A stretch of DNA of 64,000 nucleotides from JAAZZIT01 sp964480525 (lineage in GTDB: Bacteria; Bacillota; Clostridia; Oscillospirales; Ruminococcaceae). Positions 52,433 through 60,901 of the stretch are shown piece after piece. The notes beneath the pieces are model-generated. The model searched no databases and was not told where the DNA came from. It saw nothing but the letters and a program-made list of their open reading frames with translations. Every line of letters starts with the position of its first letter. The stretch's first letter is position 1. The DNA is taken from contig CAYZOV010000007.1 of assembly GCA_964480525.1 (NCBI GenBank), positions 1 through 64,000 of the forward strand. Direction: 5' to 3'. The position numbers and the translations under genes were made by a program.

Positions 52433-52744
52433 ATGAATTTAACAGAAATCGGCGGGAGAATTAAGGCACAGCGGAAGAATTTGGGAATATCACAAGAAAA
52501 GCTTGCGGAAATGGTAAACGTTTCGCCACACTATATCTATGAGATAGAGCGGGGTACAAAATCAATGTCTTTGGAAACCTTTGTTACATTGTCCCAAGCC
52601 TTGAATTTGACGGCTGATTTTATTCTGTTCGGAAGCAAAACCGACAGCACTTTTTCCCTTGCAGAACAGCTTAACCGATTGGACGACGAACGTCGCACCC
52701 GTGCGGAAAATGCGTTCATAGCGTTGCTGCCGTTTATCAACTGA
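52433..52744 (+). CDS. XRE-family transcriptional regulator
   Basis: A 103-residue protein with a Cro/cI-type helix-turn-helix at residues 6-60 ('IKAQRKNLGISQEKLAEMVNVSPHYIYEIERGTKSMSLETFVTLSQAL') and a short C-terminal helix for dimerisation. GGTGG precedes the ATG. It probably represses itself and the divergent membrane gene. Confidence 0.9.
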   Translation: MNLTEIGGRIKAQRKNLGISQEKLAEMVNVSPHYIYEIERGTKSMSLETFVTLSQALNLTADFILFGSKTDSTFSLAEQLNRLDDERRTRAENAFIALLPFIN

Positions 52745-52763
52745 CTATACTATTATAAATGTA

Positions 52764-52795
52764 AAAAGACAACTCCCACACGGAAGTTGTCTTTT
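52764..52795. terminator. Bidirectional terminator
   Basis: AAAAGACAACT/AGTTGTCTTTT stem between the convergent XRE and four-helix-bundle genes. Confidence 0.85.
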
Positions 52796-53150
52796 ATTGT
52801 TGGGTATTTGATTTGGCGGTGTTTAGTGAAGAAATAAGCATAACACGAATACTTGCACAAGCTGTATCAAGTTTTTTGTATTCTTCCATAGAAATATATC
52901 CCGTTTTGAACAGCAATTCCAACCAATAGCCTGTTTCATTTGCCTCTTTAAGTGCTATCTGGAGCTTTGAAATGAAATCAGCCTTGCTGTGAGCATATTG
53001 AGCCTCTCTGATGTTTGCACCGATTGATGTGCCACTTCTCCCAATCTGATTAGAAATAATTGATTCGTGCTTAGCTTTCAGCAGTTTAACAAGGTTAATA
53101 ACGTCAACTGCAAAGTCCATCGACTGAACTCTTAATTTGCTTTCCGACAT
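52794..53150 (-). CDS. Four-helix-bundle protein (23S rRNA IVP family)
   Basis: A 118-residue protein of the family first found in intervening sequences of 23S rRNA: 'DFAVDVINLVKLLKAKHESIISNQIGRSGTSIGANIREAQYAHSKADFISKLQIALKEANETGYWLELL'. Members form pentamers of four-helix bundles and often stand alone or beside retroelements; the function is unclear. No rRNA lies in this window. Single gene. Confidence 0.9.
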   Translation of the reverse strand: MSESKLRVQSMDFAVDVINLVKLLKAKHESIISNQIGRSGTSIGANIREAQYAHSKADFISKLQIALKEANETGYWLELLFKTGYISMEEYKKLDTACASIRVMLISSLNTAKSNTQQ

Positions 53151-53164
53151 TATACCACCTCCAC

Positions 53165-53350
53165 GGTAAAATTAAAGTATTAAGTGAAGTTTGGACATCG
53201 TCCAAGTTAAGTTGCGACAAAGTCGCAGTTAAGTATTGTGCTGTCGCACAATGTGAAGTTAAGTGTGCCTTGCACTAAGAACTTCTTCACGACGCACAGC
53301 GTCACTTCACGCACCGAAGGTGCAACTTAACGTGCCGAAGGCACACTTAG
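53165..53350. repeat. Array of short hairpins separated by TTAAG/TTCAC words
   Basis: Successive hairpins include TTGGAC-ATC-GTCCAA, TGCGAC-AAA-GTCGCA, ATTGTGC-TGTC-GCACAAT, GACGC-ACA-GCGTC, GCACC-GAA-GGTGC and GTGCC-GAA-GGCAC. They are spaced by AGTTAAG, TTCAC or CTTAAC. A similar array with TTTCAC spacers lies at 49330-49525, also next to a tRNA gene. No gene is seen. Confidence 0.75.
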
Positions 53351-53351
53351 T

Positions 53352-53389
53352 AAAAAAACTCTTTTGTCGAAAGACAAAAGAGTTTTTTT
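53352..53389 (-). terminator. tRNA-Glu terminator
   Basis: Perfect 17-bp stem AAAAAAACTCTTTTGTC/GACAAAAGAGTTTTTTT. Confidence 0.9.
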
Positions 53390-53390
53390 C

Positions 53391-53466
53391 TGGTGACCCC
53401 TACGGGAATCGAACCCATGATTACGCCGTGAAAGGGCGTCGTCTTAACCGCTTGACCAAGGGGCCT
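53391..53466 (-). tRNA. tRNA-Glu (TTC)
   Basis: 76 nt; acceptor GGCCCCT/AGGGGTC, anticodon arm ACGCC-CTTTCAC-GGCGT (anticodon TTC), T-loop TTCGATT, encoded CCA. 21 bp after tRNA-Met, so co-transcribed. Confidence 0.95.
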
Positions 53467-53487
53467 TATACGCTATGAAACTCAAAT

Positions 53488-53564
53488 GGTAGCGGCAGTG
53501 TGATTCGAACACACGACCTGCCGGGTATGAACCGGATACTCTAGCCAACTGAGCTATGCCGCCG
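53488..53564 (-). tRNA. tRNA-Met (CAT)
   Basis: 77 nt; acceptor GGCGGCA/TGCCGCT, anticodon loop TTCATAC (CAT), T-arm GTGTG-TTCGAAT-CACAC, encoded CCA. An elongator Met or lysidine-modified Ile tRNA; the paired first acceptor position argues against initiator. Confidence 0.92.
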
Positions 53565-53658
53565 TGTCTCATAGCGACTAGTTTATTATATATCATCTTA
53601 CCTGAAATGTCAATACTTTTTGCGGTAAATATTTTGTGAATTAAATAAGTACCAAATA

Positions 53659-54426
53659 TTAAATACCAAACAGCCTTTGGGCGTTTTCTTTTGCAATTTC
53701 CAACATTTCATCAACGCTAACGCCCTTAATTTCCGCCATTGCACCTGCCGTATGCTGAATTAACCTGCTGTCGCAACGCTTTCCTCGAAACGGCTCCGGA
53801 GCCATATAAGGGCAGTCGGTTTCCAATAAAAGTCTGTCAATCGGCACAGCTTCGCAGGCTTTTTTGGCTTTTTTAGAATTTTTAAAGGTCAAAACCCCCG
53901 TGAAAGATACATACATTCCAAGCTTTACGACCTCTTTTGCTGTTTCGGCAGACCCCGAAAAACAGTGCAAAACGCCCTTTGGTTTGTGCTTTTTCAAAAG
54001 CTCCATACCGTCCTCGGTTGCGTCACGCAAATGCACAATTACAGGCAAATTATACCTGTTTGCAAGCTTCAATTGTGTTTCAAATATTTCTATCTGTTTG
54101 CCCCTGTCGTAACCCTCATAGTGATAGTCAAGCCCAATTTCGCCAACTGCTACGATTTTAGAATTTCCCGAATTTAAAAGGTTTTCAAGCTGTTGTTCCC
54201 AATCTTCGGGAAGATTATCAAGGCTTTCGGGGTGGATTCCCACGCTTGTATAAAAAGTTTCATATTTCAACGTGTTTTCTATTCCGAACTTAGCCGATTT
54301 AATGTCTGTCGAAGCGTGAATTACACCCGAAATTTGCCCCAAAATCTCACACAAAAGCTCATCTCTGTCCGTGTCAAAGGCATGGTCGTCATAGTGCGAG
54401 TGGGTATCAAAAATTTTCTCAATCAT
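53659..54426 (-). CDS. tatD: TatD-family metal-dependent DNase
   Basis: A 255-residue TIM-barrel hydrolase. Signatures are 'FDTHSHYDDHAFD' (HxH), 'VGEIGLDYHYE' (metal Glu), 'LPVIVHLRDA', 'LHCFSGSAE' and 'LLETDCPYMAPEPFRGKRCDS'. TatD proteins are 3'-5' exonucleases in DNA repair or quality control. It follows serS, separated by a terminator, an arrangement that would lower tatD expression. Confidence 0.95.
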   Translation of the reverse strand: MIEKIFDTHSHYDDHAFDTDRDELLCEILGQISGVIHASTDIKSAKFGIENTLKYETFYTSVGIHPESLDNLPEDWEQQLENLLNSGNSKIVAVGEIGLDYHYEGYDRGKQIEIFETQLKLANRYNLPVIVHLRDATEDGMELLKKHKPKGVLHCFSGSAETAKEVVKLGMYVSFTGVLTFKNSKKAKKACEAVPIDRLLLETDCPYMAPEPFRGKRCDSRLIQHTAGAMAEIKGVSVDEMLEIAKENAQRLFGI

Positions 54427-54442
54427 CTTTTATTCCTCATAC

Positions 54443-54472
54443 AAAAATCGCCCCCGAACCGAGGGCGAATTT
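54443..54472 (-). terminator. serS terminator / attenuator before tatD
   Basis: TCGCCCTC-GGTTCG-GGGGCGA type stem followed leftwards by a T run, in the 48-bp gap between serS and tatD. Confidence 0.8.
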
Positions 54473-54474
54473 TT

Positions 54475-55755
54475 TTACTTAATTATGTCTTTGCCACCCA
54501 TATACGGTCTTAATGCTTCAGGGATTCTTACCGAGCCGTCGGCGTTAAGGTTGTTTTCAAGGAATGCAATCAACATTCTAGGCGGTGCAACAACCGTATT
54601 ATTTAACGTGTGTGCGAAATATTTCTGTCCGTCCTCACCCTTAACACGAATACCCAAACGTCTAGCCTGAGCGTCGCCGAGGTTTGAACACGAACCAACC
54701 TCGAAATATTTCTTCTGACGTGGGCTCCAAGCCTCAACGTCGATTGACTTAACTTTCAAATCTGCCAAGTCGCCCGAACAACATTCCAAAGTTCTTACAG
54801 GAATATCCAGCGTTCTGAAGAAGTCAACAGAGTTCTGCCAAAGTTTGTTAAACCAATCCTTGCTTTCTTCAGGCTTACAAACAACAATCATTTCCTGCTT
54901 TTCAAACTGGTGAATTCTGTAAACGCCACGTTCTTCGATACCGTGTGCGCCTACTTCCTTTCTAAAGCACGGCGAATAGCTTGTCAAGGTCTTTGGAAGT
55001 TCAGCTTCGGGAATAATTGTGTCGATAAATTTACCAATCATCGAATGTTCGCTTGTTCCGATAAGGTACAAATCTTCGCCCTCGATTTTGTACATCATGC
55101 CTTCCATTTCGGCAAAACTCATAACCCCCGTAACAACGTCCGAACGAATCATAAACGGCGGAATATAGTATGTAAATCCACGGTCAATCATAAAATCTCT
55201 TGCATACGAAAGGATTGCAGAATGAAGTCTTGCAATGTCGCCACAAAGATAGTAAAAGCCGTTTCCGCTGGTTTTTCTTGCGCTGTCAATGTCGATTCCT
55301 TTGAGATTTTCCATAATTTCAACGTGATAAGGCACCTCAAATTCAGGAACAAAAGGTTCGCCAAAACGTTCAACCTCTACATTTTCGCTGTCGTCCTTAC
55401 CGATAGGCACGGATTCGTCGATAATGTTCGGAATAACCATCATAATCTTTTTAATTTCGCCTTCAAGTTCGGTTTCTTTAACTTCAAGCCTTGAAAGTTC
55501 GGCGTTAATTTCGGAAACTTCTTCCTTAACTTGCATTGCTTCGTCCTTTTTGCCCTGACCCATCAATGCGCCGATTTGTTTTGAAATTGAATTTCTCTTG
55601 CTTCTAAGCTCATCGCACTTTGTTTTCGTAGCACGAAATCCCTCGTCAAGCGCAATCACCTTGTCAACAAGTTCAATCTTTTCGTCCTGAAATTTCTTCT
55701 TAATATTTTCCTTAACAACATCAGGATTAGCTCTTAAAAATTTAATATCCAACAT
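54475..55755 (-). CDS. serS: Seryl-tRNA synthetase
   Basis: A 426-residue class II synthetase: N-terminal coiled-coil arm (about 30-100) that grips the long variable arm of tRNA-Ser, then the catalytic core with 'TSEHSMIGKF', motif 2 'FRKEVGAHGIEERGVYRIHQFEKQEM' and motif 3 near the end. The ATG at 55755 follows AAAGGAAT and starts the family-typical 'MLDIKFLR'. No T-box leader. Confidence 0.97.
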   Translation of the reverse strand: MLDIKFLRANPDVVKENIKKKFQDEKIELVDKVIALDEGFRATKTKCDELRSKRNSISKQIGALMGQGKKDEAMQVKEEVSEINAELSRLEVKETELEGEIKKIMMVIPNIIDESVPIGKDDSENVEVERFGEPFVPEFEVPYHVEIMENLKGIDIDSARKTSGNGFYYLCGDIARLHSAILSYARDFMIDRGFTYYIPPFMIRSDVVTGVMSFAEMEGMMYKIEGEDLYLIGTSEHSMIGKFIDTIIPEAELPKTLTSYSPCFRKEVGAHGIEERGVYRIHQFEKQEMIVVCKPEESKDWFNKLWQNSVDFFRTLDIPVRTLECCSGDLADLKVKSIDVEAWSPRQKKYFEVGSCSNLGDAQARRLGIRVKGEDGQKYFAHTLNNTVVAPPRMLIAFLENNLNADGSVRIPEALRPYMGGKDIIK

Positions 55756-55793
55756 ATTTAAAATTCCTTTCGCAATTTGAATTTTCAAACTTA

Positions 55794-55822
55794 ATTATAC
55801 CACTTATAAAGCAGATTTTCAA
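55794..55822 (-). promoter_or_regulatory. Promoter of serS
   Basis: TTGAAA (55817-55822), 17-bp spacer, TATAAT (55794-55799), minus strand. Confidence 0.8.
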
Positions 55823-55838
55823 TATTTTTCCGAAATTT

Positions 55839-56618
55839 TTACTTTTTTTTCGCCTTTTTAAGCTTTTTTTCGATTTCCTTAGCTAAATCTTCATAAGCCT
55901 TTGCGCCTTTTGCCTTTTTGTCGTAATAAAGCACAGGTTCGCCGAAACTCGGCGCTTCCGCAAGAGCGACATTTCTGGGAATAACGGTTTCAAAGGTGTT
56001 GTTCGGAAAATGTTTTTTAACTTCTTCAACTACCATTCCCGTCAAATTGTAACGAGAATTGTACATCGTGAACAAAATCCCCTCAATTTCAAGCTTAGGG
56101 TTGTAGTTGTTTTTAATTCGTCTGATTGTTTCGTCAATTTCAACTAAGCCCTCAAGCGACAAAAATTCGCACAAAATCGGAATAATTACGCTGTCAGCGG
56201 CTACTAAAGCATTGATATTCAACAAATTAAGCGTCGGCGGACAGTCGATAAGTATGTAATCGTAGTCGTCACGAACTGTCAGAAGTTGCATTTTAAGTCG
56301 TTGCGCACGGTTTTCCATTTCGGAAATTTCGTGTTCGGCACCCGACAGTTTTTGCGACGTGGGAACGATTGAAACGCCTTTAAAAGCCGTCGCAACAATC
56401 GCTTCGACCAGACGACAACCGCCCACAACAGCCTCGTAACTGGTGTTGCGAATACTTTTTTTGCGTATGCCGAAACTGGTGGTTGTGTTGCCCTGGGGGT
56501 CAAAATCCACCACCAAAACTTTTTTTCCTTTGTCGCCGAACGCAGCAGCAAGATTAACCACGGTCGTGGTTTTTCCAACCCCGCCTTTCTGATTGGAAAC
56601 AGCAATAATTTTTCCCAT
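55839..56618 (-). CDS. parA: Chromosome partitioning ATPase ParA/Soj
   Basis: A 259-residue ParA. It has the deviant Walker A 'QKGGVGKTT', Walker A' 'DFDPQGNTT' and Walker B 'YILIDCPPTLN'. It works with ParB-parS to segregate origins and influences DnaA. The ATG at 56618 follows GGAG; the upstream six-residue extension is not conserved. 93 bp after parB. Confidence 0.95.
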   Translation of the reverse strand: MGKIIAVSNQKGGVGKTTTVVNLAAAFGDKGKKVLVVDFDPQGNTTTSFGIRKKSIRNTSYEAVVGGCRLVEAIVATAFKGVSIVPTSQKLSGAEHEISEMENRAQRLKMQLLTVRDDYDYILIDCPPTLNLLNINALVAADSVIIPILCEFLSLEGLVEIDETIRRIKNNYNPKLEIEGILFTMYNSRYNLTGMVVEEVKKHFPNNTFETVIPRNVALAEAPSFGEPVLYYDKKAKGAKAYEDLAKEIEKKLKKAKKK

Positions 56619-56711
56619 AAAAAATCTCCATATCATAAAATCATACTATTAAATAGTATAACACATTACAAAAGAAATTTCAACAGTTTTCAGCCCAAAA
56701 CAGTAATTTTT

Positions 56712-57512
56712 TTAATTTTCAACAGTTATCACAAAAACCGTCTGCTTGTCGTCGGAAATTTTCTCCATAACCGCACTTCCACCCGCTGCGTTAAGAATCT
56801 CCACGGCACGGTCAATTGTCCGAAAAAACAGACTTTTGTTAGAGAATACACCGCTGTTTTTCCTGATTCCCATAGATTTTTTTGCTTCTTCTTCTAATAT
56901 TTCGCTGATTTTTTCGGCATTTTTCCACCCAAGCTCCCCTTTGGCGATTCTTTCTAAAGCTTCAAGCCGCAAGCTTTTCTCCTCAATTTTGCAAAAATCC
57001 AAAATATCTTCTTTTGTCGCCCCAAGCTGACGGCAAAATTCCCGTTCTTCCTGACTAAGCTTCAAAACCCCCAATTTTCTGCGTATTTCTTCCCCCGAAA
57101 AGCCCAGCTTCAATCCTGCATCGTCCACCGTCATTCCGTAAAAATCCACCACTTGCTTTATGGCTTCGGCTTCTTCAAAAACATTCATTTCCTTTCGCTG
57201 AACATTTTCCGCTACCCAAAACAAGGCGGATTTGCGCTGACTTATGCCCAAAACAATGCACGGCACGGTTTTCAACCCAGCCAACCGACACGCCTTAACA
57301 CGTCTGTCGCCCGACACAATTTGATAATCATTCTCCCCGATTTTTCGCACCAAAATCGGCTCCAAAACCCCCACTTGACCGATATTTTTCGCCAATGAAT
57401 TTAGCGCCATCAAATCGCTAAGCCCCCTCGCACAATACGGGTTCGGCTTCAATCGGTTCAACGGAATCTCCTCAACGGTTCGTCTTGTTTGTTTCATATT
57501 CAGTAATTGCAT
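56712..57512 (-). CDS. parB: ParB/Noc-family DNA-binding protein
   Basis: A 266-residue ParB. The N-terminal CTPase domain shows 'PNPYCARGLSD', 'VLEPILVRK' and 'YQIVSGDRRVKACRLAGLKTVPCIV', the central HTH 'NVFEEAEAIKQVVDFYGMTVDDAGLKLGFSGEEIRRKLGVLKL' follows, and the C-terminal part serves dimerisation. Position right after rsmG would also suit Noc, but the perfect parS sites nearby and a single parA favour ParB/Spo0J. The ATG at 57512 is chosen since AAAGGTG precedes it. Confidence 0.9.
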   Translation of the reverse strand: MQLLNMKQTRRTVEEIPLNRLKPNPYCARGLSDLMALNSLAKNIGQVGVLEPILVRKIGENDYQIVSGDRRVKACRLAGLKTVPCIVLGISQRKSALFWVAENVQRKEMNVFEEAEAIKQVVDFYGMTVDDAGLKLGFSGEEIRRKLGVLKLSQEEREFCRQLGATKEDILDFCKIEEKSLRLEALERIAKGELGWKNAEKISEILEEEAKKSMGIRKNSGVFSNKSLFFRTIDRAVEILNAAGGSAVMEKISDDKQTVFVITVEN

Positions 57513-57709
57513 ATCTGTCACCTTTCTTTTTTATTTCTAACTTAAATTCTAACAGCTTATATGCAACATTTCAACGAAAAAATTTCCCCAAACTGCGTCA
57601 AAAACTATGTTTTTTTCTGTTAAAAGTTGATTTTTAACTAAAGATTTGCAAATTTAACTGTCATTTTTTCTTTTAATTTGTCACTCTTTGCGATATTTCT
57701 TCTAAAAAA

Positions 57710-57725
57710 TGTTCCACGTGGAACA
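57710..57725. other. parS site 1
   Basis: Perfect 16-bp palindrome TGTTCCACGTGGAACA, the ParB-binding consensus, between parB and rsmG. Confidence 0.97.
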
Positions 57726-57726
57726 T

Positions 57727-57756
57727 AAAAAAAGCTACCTGAATAATAGATAGCCT
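57727..57756 (-). terminator. Possible rsmG terminator
   Basis: A weak GCTA/TAGC stem with seven Ts leftwards, next to parS. Low-quality stem. Confidence 0.45.
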
Positions 57757-57776
57757 TGTTTCATATTTCAATATTT

Positions 57777-58490
57777 TTACAGTGGTTTTTTCTTCATCTG
57801 ACCCTTGTTTCGTGGGTATTTTTGCGGAGTTTCCGATACTTTTTTAATCACGCACAAAACTCTGTTGTCGCCGTTTGGCAGCGTATAATTAAGCGCTTTT
57901 TCAATTTTTCCGCCTAATAGTTTTATGGCGTTTTTGGCGTTTTTAACTTCTTCTTCTCCGCTCTGACCTTTCAGCGCCACAAAGAATCCACCAACCTTTA
58001 CAAAAGGCAAACAGTATTCGCAAAGTTCGGTTAAATTAGCCACGGCTCTGGCAGTTGCAACATCAAATTTTTCCCTAAAAATCGGACTTTTGCCCAGTTC
58101 TTCAGCTCTGCCGTGAACAGTTTCAGACGAAATATTTATTTCTTTGCATACCTCGTTTAAGAAGTTAATACGCTTGTTCAAGCTATCCAAAAGGGTAATT
58201 TGAACGTCACTTCGCACTATTTTTAAAGGTATAGAGGGAAATCCTGCACCAGTCCCCACGTCAATTATCTTTGCGTTATTTTCCAAACCACCCCACAAAA
58301 CAAAAGGCAAAACCGAATCAAGAAAATGCTTTTCACAAATCTCTTCCGGCTGTGTTATGGCGGTTAGATTTATCTTCTCGTTCCACTCAACCAACAGCGT
58401 TGCATATGTTTCATATTTTTGTATCATTTTCTCGTCAAGAACAATACCGCACCCCGAAAACAGGTTTTTCAAATATTCTTTACTTATCAT
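57777..58490 (-). CDS. rsmG: 16S rRNA (guanine-N7) methyltransferase RsmG
   Basis: A 237-residue SAM-dependent enzyme that methylates G527 of 16S rRNA. Signatures are 'WNEKINLTAITQPEEICEKHFLDS', 'IIDVGTGAGFPSIPLKI' and 'ATARAVANLTEL'. The start at 58490 has GAGGG before it and overlaps the mnmG end by 11 bp. The classical mnmG-rsmG pair. Confidence 0.95.
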   Translation of the reverse strand: MISKEYLKNLFSGCGIVLDEKMIQKYETYATLLVEWNEKINLTAITQPEEICEKHFLDSVLPFVLWGGLENNAKIIDVGTGAGFPSIPLKIVRSDVQITLLDSLNKRINFLNEVCKEINISSETVHGRAEELGKSPIFREKFDVATARAVANLTELCEYCLPFVKVGGFFVALKGQSGEEEVKNAKNAIKLLGGKIEKALNYTLPNGDNRVLCVIKKVSETPQKYPRNKGQMKKKPL

Positions 58491-60366
58491 TTTTACCCTC
58501 ATTTTTCATCTTTTCCAACCATACAAGCAAAACCGACACGTCCGCTGGGTTTACGCCTGAAATTCTACTAGCCTGACCGACACTAAGCGGTTTAATTTTG
58601 TTAAGTTTTTCAATCGCTTCAAGGCGAAGCCCACGAATATTTGTATAATCCACATTTTCGGGAAGCTTTTTCGCTTCAAGTTTTCGCATTGATTCAACCT
58701 GCGCAAGCTGGATATTTATATACCCCTCATATTTTATCATCAGTTCCACCTGCTCGCAAACTTCAAAGGATAACTGCGGTCTGGCAGGGTCACAAAAAGC
58801 AAGTCCATTGTACGTCACCTGCGGACGTTTTATAAGCTGTGACATTTTGCAACCTGTGGAAATCGGTTCTGTTCCCACCGACAAAAGGTACTCCGTCATT
58901 TGTTCGGACGGCGAAACCGAAAGTTTTGAAACTCTCTTAATTTCAGCTTCGATTTGTGCTTTTTTCAACAAAAATCTGTCGTAACGTTCTTTGCTTATCA
59001 GTCCAATTTTATACCCAGTTGGGGTTAATCTCATGTCGGCGTTGTCCTGTCTTAGCAAAAGTCTGTATTCGCTTCGTGAAGTAAGCATACGGTATGGGTC
59101 CATGCAACCTTTTGTCACCAAATCGTCAATAAGCGTTCCGATATACGAGCTTGCTCTGTCCAAAACCAGCGGTTTTTCGGACTTTATCTTCATTACAGCG
59201 TTAATTCCCGCAATTAAACCCTGTGCGGCTGCTTCTTCATAACCGGACGTTCCGTTAAACTGACCCGCACCGAAAAGACCCGAAATTTGCTTAAATTCTA
59301 ACGTCGGCAAAAGCTCCGTCGGGTCGCAACAATCGTACTCAATGGCATAAGCATTTCGCATGATTTCAACATTTTCCAAACCCTCGATTGTGCGCATAAA
59401 TTCAAGCTGAATATCCTCCGGCAGAGAGGTTGACATACCCTGAATATACATTTCGTCGGTGTCTGTTCCCATTGGTTCAATAAAAAGTTGATGACGTGGC
59501 TTGTCGGAAAAACGCTTAATTTTGTCCTCGATTGACGGACAGTATCTTGGCCCGATTCCCTCAATTTTCCCCCCATACATTGCACTTTTGTGAATATTTT
59601 CCAAAATTACTTTGTGAGTTTTCTCGTTTGTGTAACCCACATAACAGCTAACTTTATTCTCCATTTTTTCGTGATTATCAAATGAAAAAGGCACTATATG
59701 CTCATCTCCGTGCTGTTCTTCCAACTTTGAAAAATCAATTGAACGTCTGTGAACCCTCGCAGGCGTACCTGTTTTAAATCTTCGTATAGTAACCCCAAGA
59801 TTTCTAAGACTTTCAGACAAAAAATTTGCAGGCATAACATTGTCAGGGCCACTTTCATAAGACGTTCCGCCGACGTGAATAAGCCCTTTTAAATATGTAC
59901 CTGTGGAAATTATAACCGCTTTTGCGGTGTAAACTGCACCAAGTCTGGTTTTAACACCCGTAATTTTGCCGTTTTCAGCCAAAATTTCCACCACTTCGCC
60001 TTGTTTTAAATACAAATTTTCCGTATTTTCCACAACTTTTTTCATGTAATTGTGGTACTTAACCCTGTCAGACTGTACCCTCAAAGAATGTACCGCAGGT
60101 CCTTTTCCTAAATTCAAAATTCTACTTTGCAAAAAAGTGGCGTCAGCCGCTTTTCCCATTTCACCGCCCAAAGCGTCAATTTCACGCACCAAATGACCTT
60201 TTGCCGTGCCACCGATTGACGGATTGCAAGGTAAATTCGCCAAAGCGTCCAAAGAAATGGTAAACAGCACCGTTTTCATGCCCAACCTTGCACTTGCAAG
60301 AGCCGCTTCAACGCCTGCGTGACCTGCTCCGACCACCGCTACATCAAAATTATCTAAAATTTCCAT
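58480..60366 (-). CDS. mnmG: tRNA modification FAD protein MnmG (GidA)
   Basis: A 628-residue FAD enzyme which with MnmE installs the carboxymethylaminomethyl group at wobble U34 of tRNAs. It has the dinucleotide fold 'VVGAGHAGVEAALASARLG', 'NPSIGGTAKGHLVREIDALGG' and the C-terminal helical tRNA-binding domain ('QASRISGVNPADVSVLLVWLE'). Full length. Preceded by a parS site 28 bp upstream. Confidence 0.97.
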   Translation of the reverse strand: MEILDNFDVAVVGAGHAGVEAALASARLGMKTVLFTISLDALANLPCNPSIGGTAKGHLVREIDALGGEMGKAADATFLQSRILNLGKGPAVHSLRVQSDRVKYHNYMKKVVENTENLYLKQGEVVEILAENGKITGVKTRLGAVYTAKAVIISTGTYLKGLIHVGGTSYESGPDNVMPANFLSESLRNLGVTIRRFKTGTPARVHRRSIDFSKLEEQHGDEHIVPFSFDNHEKMENKVSCYVGYTNEKTHKVILENIHKSAMYGGKIEGIGPRYCPSIEDKIKRFSDKPRHQLFIEPMGTDTDEMYIQGMSTSLPEDIQLEFMRTIEGLENVEIMRNAYAIEYDCCDPTELLPTLEFKQISGLFGAGQFNGTSGYEEAAAQGLIAGINAVMKIKSEKPLVLDRASSYIGTLIDDLVTKGCMDPYRMLTSRSEYRLLLRQDNADMRLTPTGYKIGLISKERYDRFLLKKAQIEAEIKRVSKLSVSPSEQMTEYLLSVGTEPISTGCKMSQLIKRPQVTYNGLAFCDPARPQLSFEVCEQVELMIKYEGYINIQLAQVESMRKLEAKKLPENVDYTNIRGLRLEAIEKLNKIKPLSVGQASRISGVNPADVSVLLVWLEKMKNEGKNDK

Positions 60367-60393
60367 AATTTAATTCCTTTAACTAACCGAAAA

Positions 60394-60409
60394 TGTTCCA
60401 CGTGGAACA
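60394..60409. other. parS site 2
   Basis: Perfect TGTTCCACGTGGAACA between mnmG and ybaK, 2.7 kb from site 1. Confidence 0.97.
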
Positions 60410-60410
60410 T

Positions 60411-60893
60411 TTATACAACAATATTTTCAAATTTTGCCCCAACAAGTTCCGCCAAATCCTGCGGTTTTAAACGAATTTGCGTGCCGATTTTACCACCGCT
60501 GACCGTGATTTTTCCTTGTTCAAGAGCCGAAGCGTCAATAACCGTTCTGAATAATTTTTTCATTCCGATTGGAGAACAACCGCCACGAATATACCCCGTA
60601 GTTTTTAACAAATCTTTAACCGCAAGCATTTCAACACGCTTAACGCCCACGGACTTTGCCGCAGCTTTCAAGTCAATTTCTTTGGCAACAGGGATAACAA
60701 ACACGAAATATTCCGTTCTGCCGTTGTTTTCCTTGAAAAATGTAACCAAAGTTTTGAAACACATTTCAAATGGAATACCGCAAACAGTCGCAACGTGAAC
60801 ACCGTCAACCTGTCCGTCCGTGGGGTAGGTGAGTGCTTCGTAATCCACTTTTGCTTTATCCAAAATTCGCATTACATTAGTTTTTTCAGCCAT
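60411..60893 (-). CDS. ybaK: YbaK/EbsC-type aminoacyl-tRNA deacylase
   Basis: A 160-residue editing protein that hydrolyses mischarged Cys-tRNA(Pro). The YbaK fold is seen in 'VCGIPFEMCFKTLVTF', 'VFVIPVAKEIDLKAAAKSVGVKRVEML' (conserved Lys) and 'TGYIRGGCSPIGMKK'. It lies between mnmE and mnmG, within 10 bp of mnmE, so in the same operon. Confidence 0.92.
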   Translation of the reverse strand: MAEKTNVMRILDKAKVDYEALTYPTDGQVDGVHVATVCGIPFEMCFKTLVTFFKENNGRTEYFVFVIPVAKEIDLKAAAKSVGVKRVEMLAVKDLLKTTGYIRGGCSPIGMKKLFRTVIDASALEQGKITVSGGKIGTQIRLKPQDLAELVGAKFENIVV

Positions 60894-60901
60894 AAATCCA
60901 C

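Noticed and set aside
53165..53350. CRISPR array
   Set aside because: The repeated words are 5-7 bp, the units between are palindromes, and no cas gene is near.
53263..53478. Plus-strand protein over tRNA-Glu
   Set aside because: Antisense translation of tRNA and hairpin array.
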